Source of the DNA: an uncultured Oscillospiraceae bacterium
GTDB lineage: Bacteria > Bacillota > Clostridia > Oscillospirales > Acutalibacteraceae
Assembly: GCA_948471205.1 (NCBI GenBank)
Contig: CAOKRT010000005.1
Coordinates: 1-64,000, forward strand
Direction: 5' to 3'
Length of the DNA stretch: 64,000 nt
Shown here: positions 17,936-26,747 of the stretch, piece after piece
Layout: each line of letters starts with the position of its first letter
Numbering within the stretch: position 1 is the stretch's first letter
Notes under the pieces: generated by a model
Told to the model about the DNA's origin: nothing
Seen by the model: only the letters and a program-made list of their open reading frames with translations
Databases searched by the model: none
Position numbers and translations under genes: made by a program

Positions 17936-18720
17936 TTTTCCACCGCCTTAAAAAATGTGCCGATTGCTTTTCCGTCCAGCACCTTATATATATCCGTTGG
18001 TTTGGAGCCGTTCATTATAACAACAGGTATTCCGGCAGAAACCGCTATTTCAGCCGCTTTAACCTTTGTAACAAAACCGCCTGTGCCTTTTTTTCCGGCA
18101 CCGCCCGCAATAGACCGTATATCATCATTGATTTCATCTACCTGCTGTATCAACTGCGCATCCGGATTTTCAGCGGGATTACTGTCATACAAACCGTCTG
18201 TGTCTGTTAAAAGAATCAGCAGATCGGAATTCGTTATTTCCGCTACTCTTGCTGAAAGGCAGTCATTATCACCGTTTAAAAGTTCTTCAACGGAAATTGA
18301 GTCGTTTTCATTTACAATCGGCAGACAATCATACTCCAGAAGCTGATTAAAAGTATCCACAAGATGTTTTTTGCTTTCCTCATTATAAAGCTCATCCGAT
18401 GTAAATAAAAGCTGGCTTACAACAACGCCGTATTCAGAAAATAGTTTGTCATAAAGAAACATCAGTTCGCACTGACCGACCGCTGCCGCTGCCTGAAGAC
18501 CTTTCGTTGTTGACGGCTTGCCGCCAAGCCGCAGCTTTCCTGCGCCTACGCCGATTGCGCCGGAAGAAACAAGAATAATTTCATGACCGGCATTTTTCAA
18601 ATCTGATAAAACAGATGCCAGCTTTGCTATTCTTGCAATATTGGTTTTTCCTGTTTGATGTGTTAAAGTTGAGGTTCCCACTTTAACTACAATCCTTTTT
18701 TTTCCTTTTTCGTAAAACAT
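17932..18720 (-). CDS. proB: Glutamate 5-kinase, short form
   Basis: First step of proline synthesis: ATP-dependent phosphorylation of glutamate. 262 residues with VVKVGTSTLTHQTG, VSSGAIGVGAGKL, NENDSISVEEL and AGGAGKKGTGGFVTKVKAA. It ends shortly after the kinase domain and lacks the C-terminal PUA domain of long ProB. The PUA-less form is known in many Firmicutes, and the clean overlap with proA argues against truncation. AAAGGAA precedes the ATG. Confidence 0.96.
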   Translation of the reverse strand: MFYEKGKKRIVVKVGTSTLTHQTGKTNIARIAKLASVLSDLKNAGHEIILVSSGAIGVGAGKLRLGGKPSTTKGLQAAAAVGQCELMFLYDKLFSEYGVVVSQLLFTSDELYNEESKKHLVDTFNQLLEYDCLPIVNENDSISVEELLNGDNDCLSARVAEITNSDLLILLTDTDGLYDSNPAENPDAQLIQQVDEINDDIRSIAGGAGKKGTGGFVTKVKAAEIAVSAGIPVVIMNGSKPTDIYKVLDGKAIGTFFKAVEK

Positions 18721-18838
18721 CTAAAAGTACCCCGATTATATAATTGTTTTTATTATATCAAAATACTTTTGGCTTTTAAAGGCTTTTTTGTATGTTTTTC
18801 GTATTTTGGGGTAAAAATACAAACGGAGGTTGAAATAT

Positions 18839-20170
18839 ATGTCAAATCGTAATATTATAAGACTTTTTTCATATGCCGTTTGTATTGTTGCTGTTCTTGC
18901 CGCATACGCAGTTATAGGAAACAACCAAAGCGCGGCATACAAAACCAGACTTGAGGCAGTTTATCAGCAAAGCCTTACCGAATTATCGGAATGTCTTGAT
19001 TCCATAGAAACCAATTTAACCAAAAGCGGTTATGCCGCTACCGCTACAATGATGAGCAGTCTTTCCGAGGATTTGTATACCGAATGCAGCACTGCGAAAA
19101 ATGCGCTTTCCAATCTTCCGATTGAACAGATGAATCTTAGCGGCACCTACAAATTTTTAAGCCAAACAGCAGACTATGCAGATTATCTTTCTTCCAAAAC
19201 AAGAACCGGTGCCCAAATCAGTGAAGAGGAATATCAGAATATGCAGAAGCTGCTGGAATATGCAAAAGCATATTCTAAGTGTGTAAACGAAATGGTTTCA
19301 AAATGCACAAACGGCGGAGAAATAACAGACAATGAAATAAAAAGCAAAAATTCAGGCGCAAAAGTGGCTTCGCTTTCACTTGACTTTACACAGGCAGAAG
19401 ATGCTTTTTCCGATTATCCTACCCTGCTTTATGACGGACCTTTTGCTGATGCAGTTCTGAACAGAGAACCTTTCGTAACAAAAAATCTGCCTGAAAAAAG
19501 CAAAGAAGAATGTGCAAAGGAAGCTGCAAAAGCTCTGTATGTTACAGTTGACAAGCTGACTTATGCAGGAGATTCAAACGGAACCATTCCATGTTACAAT
19601 TACACTATGGACGGCTATAACGTAGCAATAACCAAAAACGGAGGATATGTTTCCTATATTCTGGGCTCATCCAGTGTTAAAACGCAAACAATCACACAGG
19701 AAAATGCCGTAAATATTGCAGCAGCTTATCTTAAAAGACTCGGATATAACAACATGACCGAAACATACTATGCTGTTGAGGACAATATCTGCATCATAAA
19801 CTTTGCATACAGCGAAAACAATGTGGTATATTATTCAGATTTAATTAAAGTCGGTATATCTATGTCAGACGGAAAAGTATATTCGCTTGAAGCAGACGGA
19901 TACCTTACAAACCACAGAGACCGTGCCGCCTATTCCACAAAAATTTCCGAAAAAGATATGCAAAGCATTCTTTCCGGATATGTTGATATGATTTCCTCAA
20001 AACAGTGTGTTATACCAAAAGACAACGGCACAGAAGCAAACTGTATTGAATTTCACTGCCGCAATAAAACCACAAATGAGGAAGCATTGGTTTATATAAA
20101 CACCGAAACAGGCGAAGAAGAAAACATTCTTATGCTTTTGTATTCAGACAACGGTACTTTAACAAAATAA
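18839..20170 (+). CDS. ypeB: Germination protein YpeB
   Basis: YpeB sits at the spore inner membrane and stabilises the cortex-lytic enzyme SleB. The 443-residue product has one N-terminal membrane span (about 8-25, LFSYAVCIVAVLAAYAVIG), a helical central region beginning RLEAVYQQSLTELSE, and C-terminal PepSY-like repeats (AAKALYVTVDKLTYAG, AVNIAAAYLKRLG). The ATG at 18839 has GGAGG 9 nt upstream. sleB, usually directly upstream, is absent: the neighbour is divergent proB. Divergent from proB and followed by a lipoprotein gene. Confidence 0.93.
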   Translation: MSNRNIIRLFSYAVCIVAVLAAYAVIGNNQSAAYKTRLEAVYQQSLTELSECLDSIETNLTKSGYAATATMMSSLSEDLYTECSTAKNALSNLPIEQMNLSGTYKFLSQTADYADYLSSKTRTGAQISEEEYQNMQKLLEYAKAYSKCVNEMVSKCTNGGEITDNEIKSKNSGAKVASLSLDFTQAEDAFSDYPTLLYDGPFADAVLNREPFVTKNLPEKSKEECAKEAAKALYVTVDKLTYAGDSNGTIPCYNYTMDGYNVAITKNGGYVSYILGSSSVKTQTITQENAVNIAAAYLKRLGYNNMTETYYAVEDNICIINFAYSENNVVYYSDLIKVGISMSDGKVYSLEADGYLTNHRDRAAYSTKISEKDMQSILSGYVDMISSKQCVIPKDNGTEANCIEFHCRNKTTNEEALVYINTETGEEENILMLLYSDNGTLTK

Positions 20171-20370
20171 TTATGAATAATAAAAATACAAACGATAATA
20201 ATATAACAGAACGGATATAATCGTGTAAAACGCACACGAAGCCGATTGAATATACAGCCCTCACAATTAATTTTGAAACGGCTGAAAAACATCACGCCTT
20301 GTCAGGCTACAACAAGGATACCGTGAAATTTTAATTACTGTTTGTAGCCAGAAAGGCTATGTGACTTATT
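20171..20370. other. Intergenic region between ypeB and the lipoprotein gene
   Basis: 200 bases with no clear terminator or promoter. A short start-less frame on the plus strand (ending NKDTVKF at about 20335) looks weakly coding but has no start and no family. A small TAGCC/GGCTA hairpin lies just before the lipoprotein ATG. Confidence 0.4.
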
Positions 20371-20685
20371 ATGAAAACTAAAATTATAGTTTTTGCACTT
20401 GCTTTTGCAGTTCTTACCGCAATTTTTGTTGGCTGTTCTAAGAATAACAATAGCCCTACAACAACCACACAAAGAAATACAACCTCAACAACCGCAGGCA
20501 CTACAAACAATACAACCAATATGGTTGAAGAGGGCGAATCAAAGGTAAGCGAAGGTGCATCAAAGGTTGGCGAAAACGCAAGCGAAGCAGCTTCCGATGT
20601 CGGCGAAGCTATCGACGATGCCGCTGATGGAGCAGGAAATGCAGCCAAAAAGGTTGGAGACGCAGCAAAGGATGCTTTAGGCTAA
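20371..20685 (+). CDS. Lipoprotein with Thr-rich linker and LEA-like repeats
   Basis: 104 residues. A signal peptide (TKIIVFALAFAVLTAIFVGC) ends in a lipobox, with Cys22 as the lipidation site. A Thr/Asn-rich linker (about 28-52) follows, then an amphipathic Ala/Glu/Lys/Gly repeat region (SKVSEGASKVGENASEAASD, then GEAIDDAADGAGNAAKKVGD) similar in style to LEA/YtxH-type stress proteins. No named family assigned. Position after ypeB hints at envelope or spore use, but the 200-base gap and a weak ribosome site leave this open. Confidence 0.75.
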   Translation: MKTKIIVFALAFAVLTAIFVGCSKNNNSPTTTTQRNTTSTTAGTTNNTTNMVEEGESKVSEGASKVGENASEAASDVGEAIDDAADGAGNAAKKVGDAAKDALG

Positions 20686-20691
20686 AGCAGA

Positions 20692-20719
20692 AAAAGCGAA
20701 CGAATAACCGTTCGCTTTT
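20692..20719 (+). terminator. Terminator of the lipoprotein gene
   Basis: AAAAGCGAACG/CGTTCGCTTTT, perfect 11-bp stem with a 6-nt loop, ending in TTTT, directly after the stop. Confidence 0.85.
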
Positions 20720-20757
20720 ACATAATCATCTGGTTCATATTACAAATTCAAAAAAGA

Positions 20758-20792
20758 AAAAGGTTGTAAAGCTTAGTGCTTTACAACCTTTT
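20758..20792. terminator. Terminator of the CD1247-like gene, probably bidirectional
   Basis: AAAAGGTTGTAAAGC/GCTTTACAACCTTTT, perfect 15-bp stem with a 5-nt loop. Minus-strand continuation is TTTTCTTTTTT. Confidence 0.88.
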
Positions 20793-20809
20793 ATTTTAAT
20801 CAATAAGCC

Positions 20810-21229
20810 TTATTCTTCAGCGTCTTTCTCTTCATCTTCTTCGGTATCCAAATCAAATTCAAGGTATTCGCCGCACTCCGGGCATTCAATTGCGCCTTCT
20901 TCAATTGTTTCCTCATCACAGTAAATGGTTTCACCGCATGCCGGGCATTCAAGCTCATATTCGCAGCAATCGTCATCGCAGTCGCAGTCACAATCACAGC
21001 AGTCGCATTCGTCATCAAGGTAATCTTCTACATCTGCAAGCGCTTCATCAATTTCATCAACCTGCTCTTCAACGGCATCGATTTCCTCATAGATGTCATC
21101 AACATCATCAATAATGTTTTCAAGCACATCTATAATTGCCTTGAAAACTTTTCCTTCTTTTTTGTCCTCAGCAATATCAAGACCGCTGATTAATCCTTTA
21201 AGATATCCAAGACTTTCAACTGTATTCAT
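20810..21229 (-). CDS. CD1247 N-terminal domain protein with Cys/Asp tract and zinc ribbon
   Basis: 139-residue, very acidic protein. N-terminal helices MNTVESLGYLKGLISGLDI are characteristic of the CD1247 N-terminal domain found in Clostridia. They are followed by an Asp/Glu coiled segment, a Cys/Asp tract (DDECDCCDCDCDCDDDCC, about residues 72-89), and a zinc-ribbon with CPAC and CPEC pairs about 95-120. Function is not established; metal binding is likely from the cysteines. It lies 21 bases downstream of efp on the same strand. Confidence 0.88.
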   Translation of the reverse strand: MNTVESLGYLKGLISGLDIAEDKKEGKVFKAIIDVLENIIDDVDDIYEEIDAVEEQVDEIDEALADVEDYLDDECDCCDCDCDCDDDCCEYELECPACGETIYCDEETIEEGAIECPECGEYLEFDLDTEEDEEKDAEE

Positions 21230-21250
21230 ATATTTTACTCCCTTTCTAAA

Positions 21251-21808
21251 TTATGCTCTTTCCATATATTCACATGTTCTTGTGTCTACACGGATAGAAT
21301 CACCTTCGTTAATGAAAAGAGGAACACGGATTTCCGCGCCTGTTTCAAGTGTTGCCGGTTTCAGTGTATTTGTAGCAGTGTTGCCCTTAAAGCCCGGATC
21401 TGTCTTTGTAACTTCAAGTGTAACAAATGTAGGCGGCTCAACACCGAAAACCTTTCCTTTATATGAAAGAATACGGCAAACGTCGTTTTCCTTAACAAAT
21501 CTGAAATTATCGCTTAAATCAGCTTCGCTGACAGGAACCATATCAAATGTTTCCTGGTCCATAAAATAATAAAGCCCGTCATCACTGTAAGAATAAACCA
21601 TTTCTTTTCTTTCAATAAAAGCAGTTGGAAATTTAGCTGACGGATTATAGCTTTTTTCAGTTACCGCACCTGTAATTACATTCTTTGTTTTTGTTCTTAC
21701 AAAAGCCGCACCTTTACCCGGCTTAACGTGCTGAAATTCAATAACCTGAAGCACATTGCCGTCCTCTTCAAAAGTAACACCGTTTCTGAAATCGCCTGCT
21801 GTTACCAT
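21251..21808 (-). CDS. efp: Elongation factor P
   Basis: EF-P binds between the P and E sites and relieves ribosome stalling at polyproline. 185 residues with N-terminal [20 protein letters not shown] and the modification loop [15 protein letters not shown], whose tip Lys is at about residue 32, plus a C-terminal [20 protein letters not shown] block. GGAGGT precedes the ATG. Cotranscribed with the CD1247-like gene downstream. Confidence 0.97.
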   Translation of the reverse strand: MVTAGDFRNGVTFEEDGNVLQVIEFQHVKPGKGAAFVRTKTKNVITGAVTEKSYNPSAKFPTAFIERKEMVYSYSDDGLYYFMDQETFDMVPVSEADLSDNFRFVKENDVCRILSYKGKVFGVEPPTFVTLEVTKTDPGFKGNTATNTLKPATLETGAEIRVPLFINEGDSIRVDTRTCEYMERA

Positions 21809-21854
21809 AATATTATACCTCCGTTAATTGTTAATTATTTTTACGAAATATATT

Positions 21855-22292
21855 TTATAATATTTCCATTAATAAATCAATACCCATTTTGTAACTGTCT
21901 TTTCCGTAACCGCAAATCTGTTTCACACACACATCTGTAATAACAGATATTTTTCTGAATTCTTCCCTTTCGTGAATATTACTCATATGCACTTCAACAA
22001 AAGGTGTAAATTCCGAAACGGCTTCAATGGCATCGCGGATGGCATATGAATAATGGGTGTACGCACCTGCATTTATAACAACGCCGTCAAATTCATCCTT
22101 ACTTTCATGTATTACATCAATTATATCCCCTTCATGATTAGACTGAAAAAAGGAAACCTTTGCGCCGTTTGCCTTTCCGTAAACTTTAAGCTCATCATTA
22201 ATCTGCTTTAACGTTTCACCGCCGTAAACATTCTTTTTCCTTATGCCTGTCATATTAAGATTAGGTCCGTTTAAAACAAGAATTTTTTTCAT
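21855..22292 (-). CDS. aroQ: Type II 3-dehydroquinate dehydratase
   Basis: Third step of the shikimate pathway. 145 residues with KKILVLNGPNLNMTGIRKKN, the catalytic Tyr segment KKNVYGGET, FFQSNHEGDIIDVIHE, and VVINAGAYTHYSYAIRDAI. I start at the ATG at 22292 with GGTGG 5 nt upstream; the ATG five codons earlier (22307) is possible. It stands alone from other aro genes, upstream of efp. Confidence 0.95.
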   Translation of the reverse strand: MKKILVLNGPNLNMTGIRKKNVYGGETLKQINDELKVYGKANGAKVSFFQSNHEGDIIDVIHESKDEFDGVVINAGAYTHYSYAIRDAIEAVSEFTPFVEVHMSNIHEREEFRKISVITDVCVKQICGYGKDSYKMGIDLLMEIL

Positions 22293-22327
22293 ATAACCAC
22301 CATTCATATTATAACCGAAAATAAAAA

Positions 22328-22355
22328 ATTTAAGGGGACGAAATTCGCCCCCTAA
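22328..22355 (-). terminator. Terminator of rpsU
   Basis: Hairpin with GGGG(G)CG/CG(T)CCCC core followed on the minus strand by TTAAATTTTTTATTTTC, directly after the rpsU stop. Confidence 0.75.
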
Positions 22356-22364
22356 ATATGTATA

Positions 22365-22541
22365 TTACTTATACTTTCTTTTACGAGCAGCCTCGCTCTT
22401 TTTCTTACGAGCAACTGATGGCTTTTCATAGTGTTCTCTTTTACGAACTTCCTGAATAATTCCATCACGAGAAGTCTGACGCTTAAAGCGGCGAAGTGCG
22501 CTGTCAAGAGTCTCATTATCTTTAATTTTAACCTGGCTCAC
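22365..22541 (-). CDS. rpsU: 30S ribosomal protein S21
   Basis: 58 residues starting (GTG) [19 protein letters not shown] and containing [20 protein letters not shown] and a basic tail ([13 protein letters not shown]), the full S21 sequence pattern. S21 sits near the 3' end of 16S rRNA and aids initiation. The GTG start at 22541 is supported by GGAGGGAGGG about 6 nt upstream. Too short for usual ORF cutoffs. Confidence 0.96.
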   Translation of the reverse strand: MSQVKIKDNETLDSALRRFKRQTSRDGIIQEVRKREHYEKPSVARKKKSEAARKRKYK

Positions 22542-22709
22542 TTAATTCCCTCCCTCCGACCTGTCTGTCAGGGGTATTTGAATACTCTTTTTATATTCTG
22601 TGCAAGATTATAAACAAATAAAACTGAAAAGTCAAGCATTTTATCAAATTATGTATAAATGAACTGAAAAAAGCCAATTTAAATATTAAAATTTTTATTC
22701 TTAAATGAA

Positions 22710-23222
22710 CTATTTGCTTGTTGTGGAGCCAAAGCCGCCGTTGCGCACACCGTCGGCATCATCATCAAAAGTAATTCCAAACGGAAGAAAAATGCCCTGT
22801 GCAAATCCGCTGCCGCCGGCAATTTCAACAATATGCCCTTCATCATGTGTATCACACGAAAGCTTTATCATGATATGACCTTCATTGGATGAATTATAAT
22901 AATCCGCATCTATAATTCCAACTGTGTTGTCAAGCTGAATTCTGTGCTTGAAACCAAGACCTGAACGAGGATAAATTTTAAGCACCCAGCCGTCGTTAAT
23001 TTTTGATCGTATGCCTGTGGGAATAAGCACAGACTTTCCTTTTTCTATTTTTAAATCTGCCGGCGCATAAAAATCATATCCTGCCGAACCTGTTGTTGCC
23101 CTTTTCGGCATTTTTATTGAATCATAAACAGCTTTTATATCTGTATTTTCAGGAAAATTCTTTTTCCAGTCCTGCTCAAACTGTTCAAAGCTTACCTTTT
23201 CAAACAATGCAATTTTTTCCAT
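22710..23222 (-). CDS. dut: dUTP diphosphatase
   Basis: Hydrolyses dUTP to dUMP, keeping uracil out of DNA. 170 residues with the five trimeric-dUTPase motifs: GSAGYDFYAPAD, YPRSGLGFK, DNTVGIIDADYYNSSNEG, GSGFAQGIFLPFG and the C-terminal RNGGFGSTTSK that closes over the site. There is an N-terminal extension of about 40 residues (FEQFEQDWKKNFPENTDIK) before motif 1. AGGTAGC precedes the ATG. Monocistronic in appearance. Confidence 0.95.
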   Translation of the reverse strand: MEKIALFEKVSFEQFEQDWKKNFPENTDIKAVYDSIKMPKRATTGSAGYDFYAPADLKIEKGKSVLIPTGIRSKINDGWVLKIYPRSGLGFKHRIQLDNTVGIIDADYYNSSNEGHIMIKLSCDTHDEGHIVEIAGGSGFAQGIFLPFGITFDDDADGVRNGGFGSTTSK

Positions 23223-23299
23223 AATGCTACCTCTTTACAATTTAATATGTTTATTGTAACACATGAAGCATACTGCAAACAAGTATTTTTGAAATAAAA

Positions 23300-23337
23300 A
23301 AGCAGGCAGACTTCCCTTACGGAATGTCTGCCTGCTT
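23300..23337 (-). terminator. Terminator of the ABC exporter operon
   Basis: AAGCAGGCAGAC/GTCTGCCTGCTT stem with a 14-nt loop, followed on the minus strand by TTTTATTTC. Lies 17 bases past the permease stop. Confidence 0.85.
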
Positions 23338-23353
23338 TTGATTGGGGTTTTAA

Positions 23354-25984
23354 TTATGTTATATCCTGTTTCAGTGTTTCAATGATGGAATCCTTTTTGA
23401 TTTTTGATACTGAATACAGCATTGAAAAACCAACAATAAGGAACACCGCCAGAATTACATAAGCATACAAAAGATAATCCATTTCAAAAGGAATGGCGTC
23501 CAATGCAAGCAGTTTGTTAAGACCGAAACTGATTAAGGCACTGATAGGAATTGCAAAAATCAACGCTTTCAGTCCATAAAACAGACTTTCAAGACAAATC
23601 ATTTTATAAAATCCATTCTGCGTTGCACCCACAGATTTCAGCATTGCAAATTCCTTACGTCTTAACGCTATACTTGTTGAAATTGTGTTTATAATATTGG
23701 CAACGGTTATCATTGTAATAAGCGTTATAAAGCCATAAATGAATACCTGAAGCACAAACATAATTGTGTTCATGCTGTCAATTGAACCTGCAAGGTCATA
23801 AACATTTGATTCATTTATTTTATTTTCTTCACAATAATTCTCAAGGCTTTCTGCAGCCTGCTCATGCCTGTCTGTTTCAATGCAAATGGTAGTGTGTATT
23901 GAATAATCATAAACTGCACTGTGTACTTTTTTATATTCGCTGAAGGGAACAAAACCTGCCATGTATCCCTGCGGTACAAATTCAAATTCTTTAATATCTG
24001 ACTTAAAATCAACTAAATCCTGAACCTGATAAAAGCTGGTTATATTGCCTTCTTCATCGCTTCCGAGCGGAATCATTTTTCCGATTGCATTATCATTAAA
24101 TACACCTGCACCAGACTTTTTTCTGTTTATATCATTCAAAAGAATCATTTTAACGGTATCTTTGGAATTTGTGTAATATTTGTTGAAATCAATATTGTAC
24201 GCTTTGCAAAGATTATTAAACATTTCATCTTCAATATAGCAAATTTGAATAATATTGTCAGACTTCCAGATCTTACTGTAAGTTTTTGTAATAACATCCT
24301 TATCTGAAAGGGAATTTTCAATATTATATTCAACATTTTCGCCGATATAGTACGTATTATGGTCCGTAATATAAGCGTCCTTAACATAATCCATTTCCTT
24401 CACTGCATTTAAAACGGATTCTGCATCTTCTTCCTTTAAACTCAGCTCTATCTGATATGGCTTACTCATATCACCGTTTGCCTGTGTAAATAAACTGCAA
24501 AAGCTGTTTACAGAAAGAAACAGAATAACAGAAATCGCAATAGAAGCTGTGATAACCCTTGATTTTCTGCCGTTTCGTTTAAGGTTTTTATGAGCAAGTT
24601 CTCCTTCGTATCCGAATATTTTACGGATATATTTAGGCGACTTTACCTTTTTGGCTTTAATCTTAAATTCCGTGCTTTGTCTTAATGCTTCAACAGGCGT
24701 TATTGCCGAAGCTTTTTTGGCCGGAATAACCGATGAAATGAAGATGGTTATGATACTGAAAAGCACAATGCCTGCAATTACCCACAGCGGGGCTGTTGCC
24801 TTGAAGCTTACATTTGAATTTTCAATATTCGTAAGCATGCCTGTTGAAACAATCTTATCGCCCACAACTTCCAGTGTAACACCGATTCCTATAATGCCGC
24901 TTATAATTCCGAGCGGAATACCCACAGCACCCAGAACCAGTCCTTCAAAATATACAGATTGTTTTTTCTGTTTTTTTGTTGCGCCGACGCTTCCGAGCAT
25001 GCCCAAATATCTTGTTCTTTCGGAAAGTGACATACCGAATGAATTATAAATAAGCACAACGGATGCAATCATAATAATAACCAGAATTACCATTCCCATA
25101 GGAATAATGCTCTGCACCATAAAGCCGTCTTTAGAAAAGGCAAATTTTGATTCAAGATAATCTTTATTTATTCCCATTTCATCCGAAGCATCATAGGTAA
25201 CACCGATATTTTTGCAGATATCTTTGATTACATCAAGTGATTTGTAATTGGCATCTTTTAGTGTAATACAGGCATTTACTTCTGCTTTTTTTTCAGCAGG
25301 GCTCATACCTCTTATAATTTTACCGAAGCTCCAGGTGGGATTATTTGTATGCAGAATACCGGTTATTTTAAACTGTACTTTTTCCTGATACGGTGTAAAC
25401 ATTTCTCCGGTCAGATGAAAACCGCTGCCAACATGCCTGATTTCCGATTCAAAAGAGTCTGTTTCTACAATATAATTATTGTATTCCAATGTTCTTTCGC
25501 CCAATGTTAACGAAATTGTATCTCCTATTTTCCAGTCAAGATGGTTCTTCTCAATCAAATCCTGCTCAATGGCGATTTCATTTTCATTTTTCGGCATAGC
25601 GCCGTCCATTTTTGAAGTAAGATACTGTTGAAGAGCGGCTTCGTCGGCAGCAAATATATTGCCTATACCTGTCTTGTCCGACACACGTTCTTCTATTCTG
25701 AACGCATCGCTTTCAGGGGGCTGAACTGCAGAAATACCCACAGTTTCAATTCTGCTATCAGATTTCAGCTTGGCAAGCTGTTCATCATTTAATGCATAAA
25801 ATTCCGCATGATGTTTGCCGGTTTCAAAAACCGAGGCTTCACCGTAAAAACGCATAAATGAAGCAACACTTACAAACACAGCAGTAATCATTGCCACCGA
25901 AACACAAATTCCAAACACTGTGATAATGGTTCTGCCCTTATTCTCTTTAAGGTGGCGAAGAGTCAGCTTTTTAACAATATTCAC
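23354..25984 (-). CDS. FtsX-type ABC transporter permease
   Basis: 876-residue permease of the MacB/FtsX class. An N-terminal span (KGRTIITVFGICVSVAMITA) is followed by a large extracellular region, a first FtsX bundle (about 285-430), a second spanning segment near 480 (SRVITASIAISVILFLSV), a second extracellular region, and a C-terminal FtsX bundle (about 735-870). Such permeases commonly act in peptide or lipoprotein export or antibiotic sensing, not uptake. The start overlaps the ATPase stop by four bases, and a two-component system lies immediately upstream. Confidence 0.9.
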   Translation of the reverse strand: MNIVKKLTLRHLKENKGRTIITVFGICVSVAMITAVFVSVASFMRFYGEASVFETGKHHAEFYALNDEQLAKLKSDSRIETVGISAVQPPESDAFRIEERVSDKTGIGNIFAADEAALQQYLTSKMDGAMPKNENEIAIEQDLIEKNHLDWKIGDTISLTLGERTLEYNNYIVETDSFESEIRHVGSGFHLTGEMFTPYQEKVQFKITGILHTNNPTWSFGKIIRGMSPAEKKAEVNACITLKDANYKSLDVIKDICKNIGVTYDASDEMGINKDYLESKFAFSKDGFMVQSIIPMGMVILVIIMIASVVLIYNSFGMSLSERTRYLGMLGSVGATKKQKKQSVYFEGLVLGAVGIPLGIISGIIGIGVTLEVVGDKIVSTGMLTNIENSNVSFKATAPLWVIAGIVLFSIITIFISSVIPAKKASAITPVEALRQSTEFKIKAKKVKSPKYIRKIFGYEGELAHKNLKRNGRKSRVITASIAISVILFLSVNSFCSLFTQANGDMSKPYQIELSLKEEDAESVLNAVKEMDYVKDAYITDHNTYYIGENVEYNIENSLSDKDVITKTYSKIWKSDNIIQICYIEDEMFNNLCKAYNIDFNKYYTNSKDTVKMILLNDINRKKSGAGVFNDNAIGKMIPLGSDEEGNITSFYQVQDLVDFKSDIKEFEFVPQGYMAGFVPFSEYKKVHSAVYDYSIHTTICIETDRHEQAAESLENYCEENKINESNVYDLAGSIDSMNTIMFVLQVFIYGFITLITMITVANIINTISTSIALRRKEFAMLKSVGATQNGFYKMICLESLFYGLKALIFAIPISALISFGLNKLLALDAIPFEMDYLLYAYVILAVFLIVGFSMLYSVSKIKKDSIIETLKQDIT

Positions 25985-26664
25985 TGTCTGATCACCTCGT
26001 CCTTAACAATTTTTCCATCCTCAATAGCAATAATTCTGTCTGCACTCAGTGCAATTCTGTCATCATGTGTAATGATAATAACCGTCTGATTGTTTTCTTT
26101 ATTGATTGTTCTGAGCAAATCCACAATCTCCTTGCTGTTTTTGCTGTCAAGGTTTCCGGTTGGTTCATCGGCAAGCACAAGCGCAGGGTTATTCATAAGC
26201 GCCCTTCCGATTGAAACACGCTGCTGCTGACCGCCCGAAAGCTGATTCGGCAGATGCTTTACTCTGTCCTGCAGTCCCAAAGAATCAAGCAGAAGCGCAA
26301 GCTTCTTTTTATTAACACTCTGCCCGTCAAGCAGAAGCGGAAGTGTGATATTTTCTTCCACATTTAAAATCGGAATAAGATTGTAAAACTGATAAATCAG
26401 TCCTATATGTCTTCTGCGGAAAATGGCAAGCTTTGTTTCATCAAGCTTTGAAATATTGGTATCCTCAATAAAAACATCACCGCTTGTTGCCGTATCAACA
26501 CCGCCGAGAATATGAAGAAGTGTAGATTTTCCCGAACCGGACGGACCGATGATTGCAACAAACTGACCCTTCGGCACTGAAAAAGAAACATTATCAAGCG
26601 CCTTTACCATTGTGTCACCCTTACCATAGGTTTTTGTTAAATTCTGAACTTTAAGTATTTCCAT
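25981..26664 (-). CDS. ABC transporter ATP-binding protein
   Basis: 227-residue ATPase of the MacB/LolD/BceA family: Walker A GPSGSGKSTLLHIL, Q-loop, signature LSGGQQQRVSIGRAL, Walker B ALVLADEPTGNLDS, switch THDD. It partners with the FtsX permease, whose gene it overlaps. AAAGGAGC precedes the ATG. Confidence 0.95.
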   Translation of the reverse strand: MEILKVQNLTKTYGKGDTMVKALDNVSFSVPKGQFVAIIGPSGSGKSTLLHILGGVDTATSGDVFIEDTNISKLDETKLAIFRRRHIGLIYQFYNLIPILNVEENITLPLLLDGQSVNKKKLALLLDSLGLQDRVKHLPNQLSGGQQQRVSIGRALMNNPALVLADEPTGNLDSKNSKEIVDLLRTINKENNQTVIIITHDDRIALSADRIIAIEDGKIVKDEVIRQ

Positions 26665-26731
26665 AATGAAGCTCCTTTCGTTTACATACGCATTCTAATT
26701 CACCAAACTTACATTCAGGTGACATATTCAA

Positions 26732-26745
26732 TTACAATTCTGTAA
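26732..26745. promoter_or_regulatory. Inverted repeat upstream of the ABC genes, possible response-regulator site
   Basis: TTACA-ATTC-TGTAA, a perfect 5-bp dyad in the 83-base gap between the kinase stop and the ATPase start. Position fits an operator for the neighbouring response regulator acting on the transporter genes; no strong -35/-10 pair is seen, which fits an activated promoter. Inference only. Confidence 0.3.
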
Positions 26746-26747
26746 TT

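Noticed and set aside
17932-18720. proB as a 3'-truncated gene because the PUA domain is missing
   Set aside because: PUA-less ProB is a known normal form, and the stop overlaps proA neatly by four bases.
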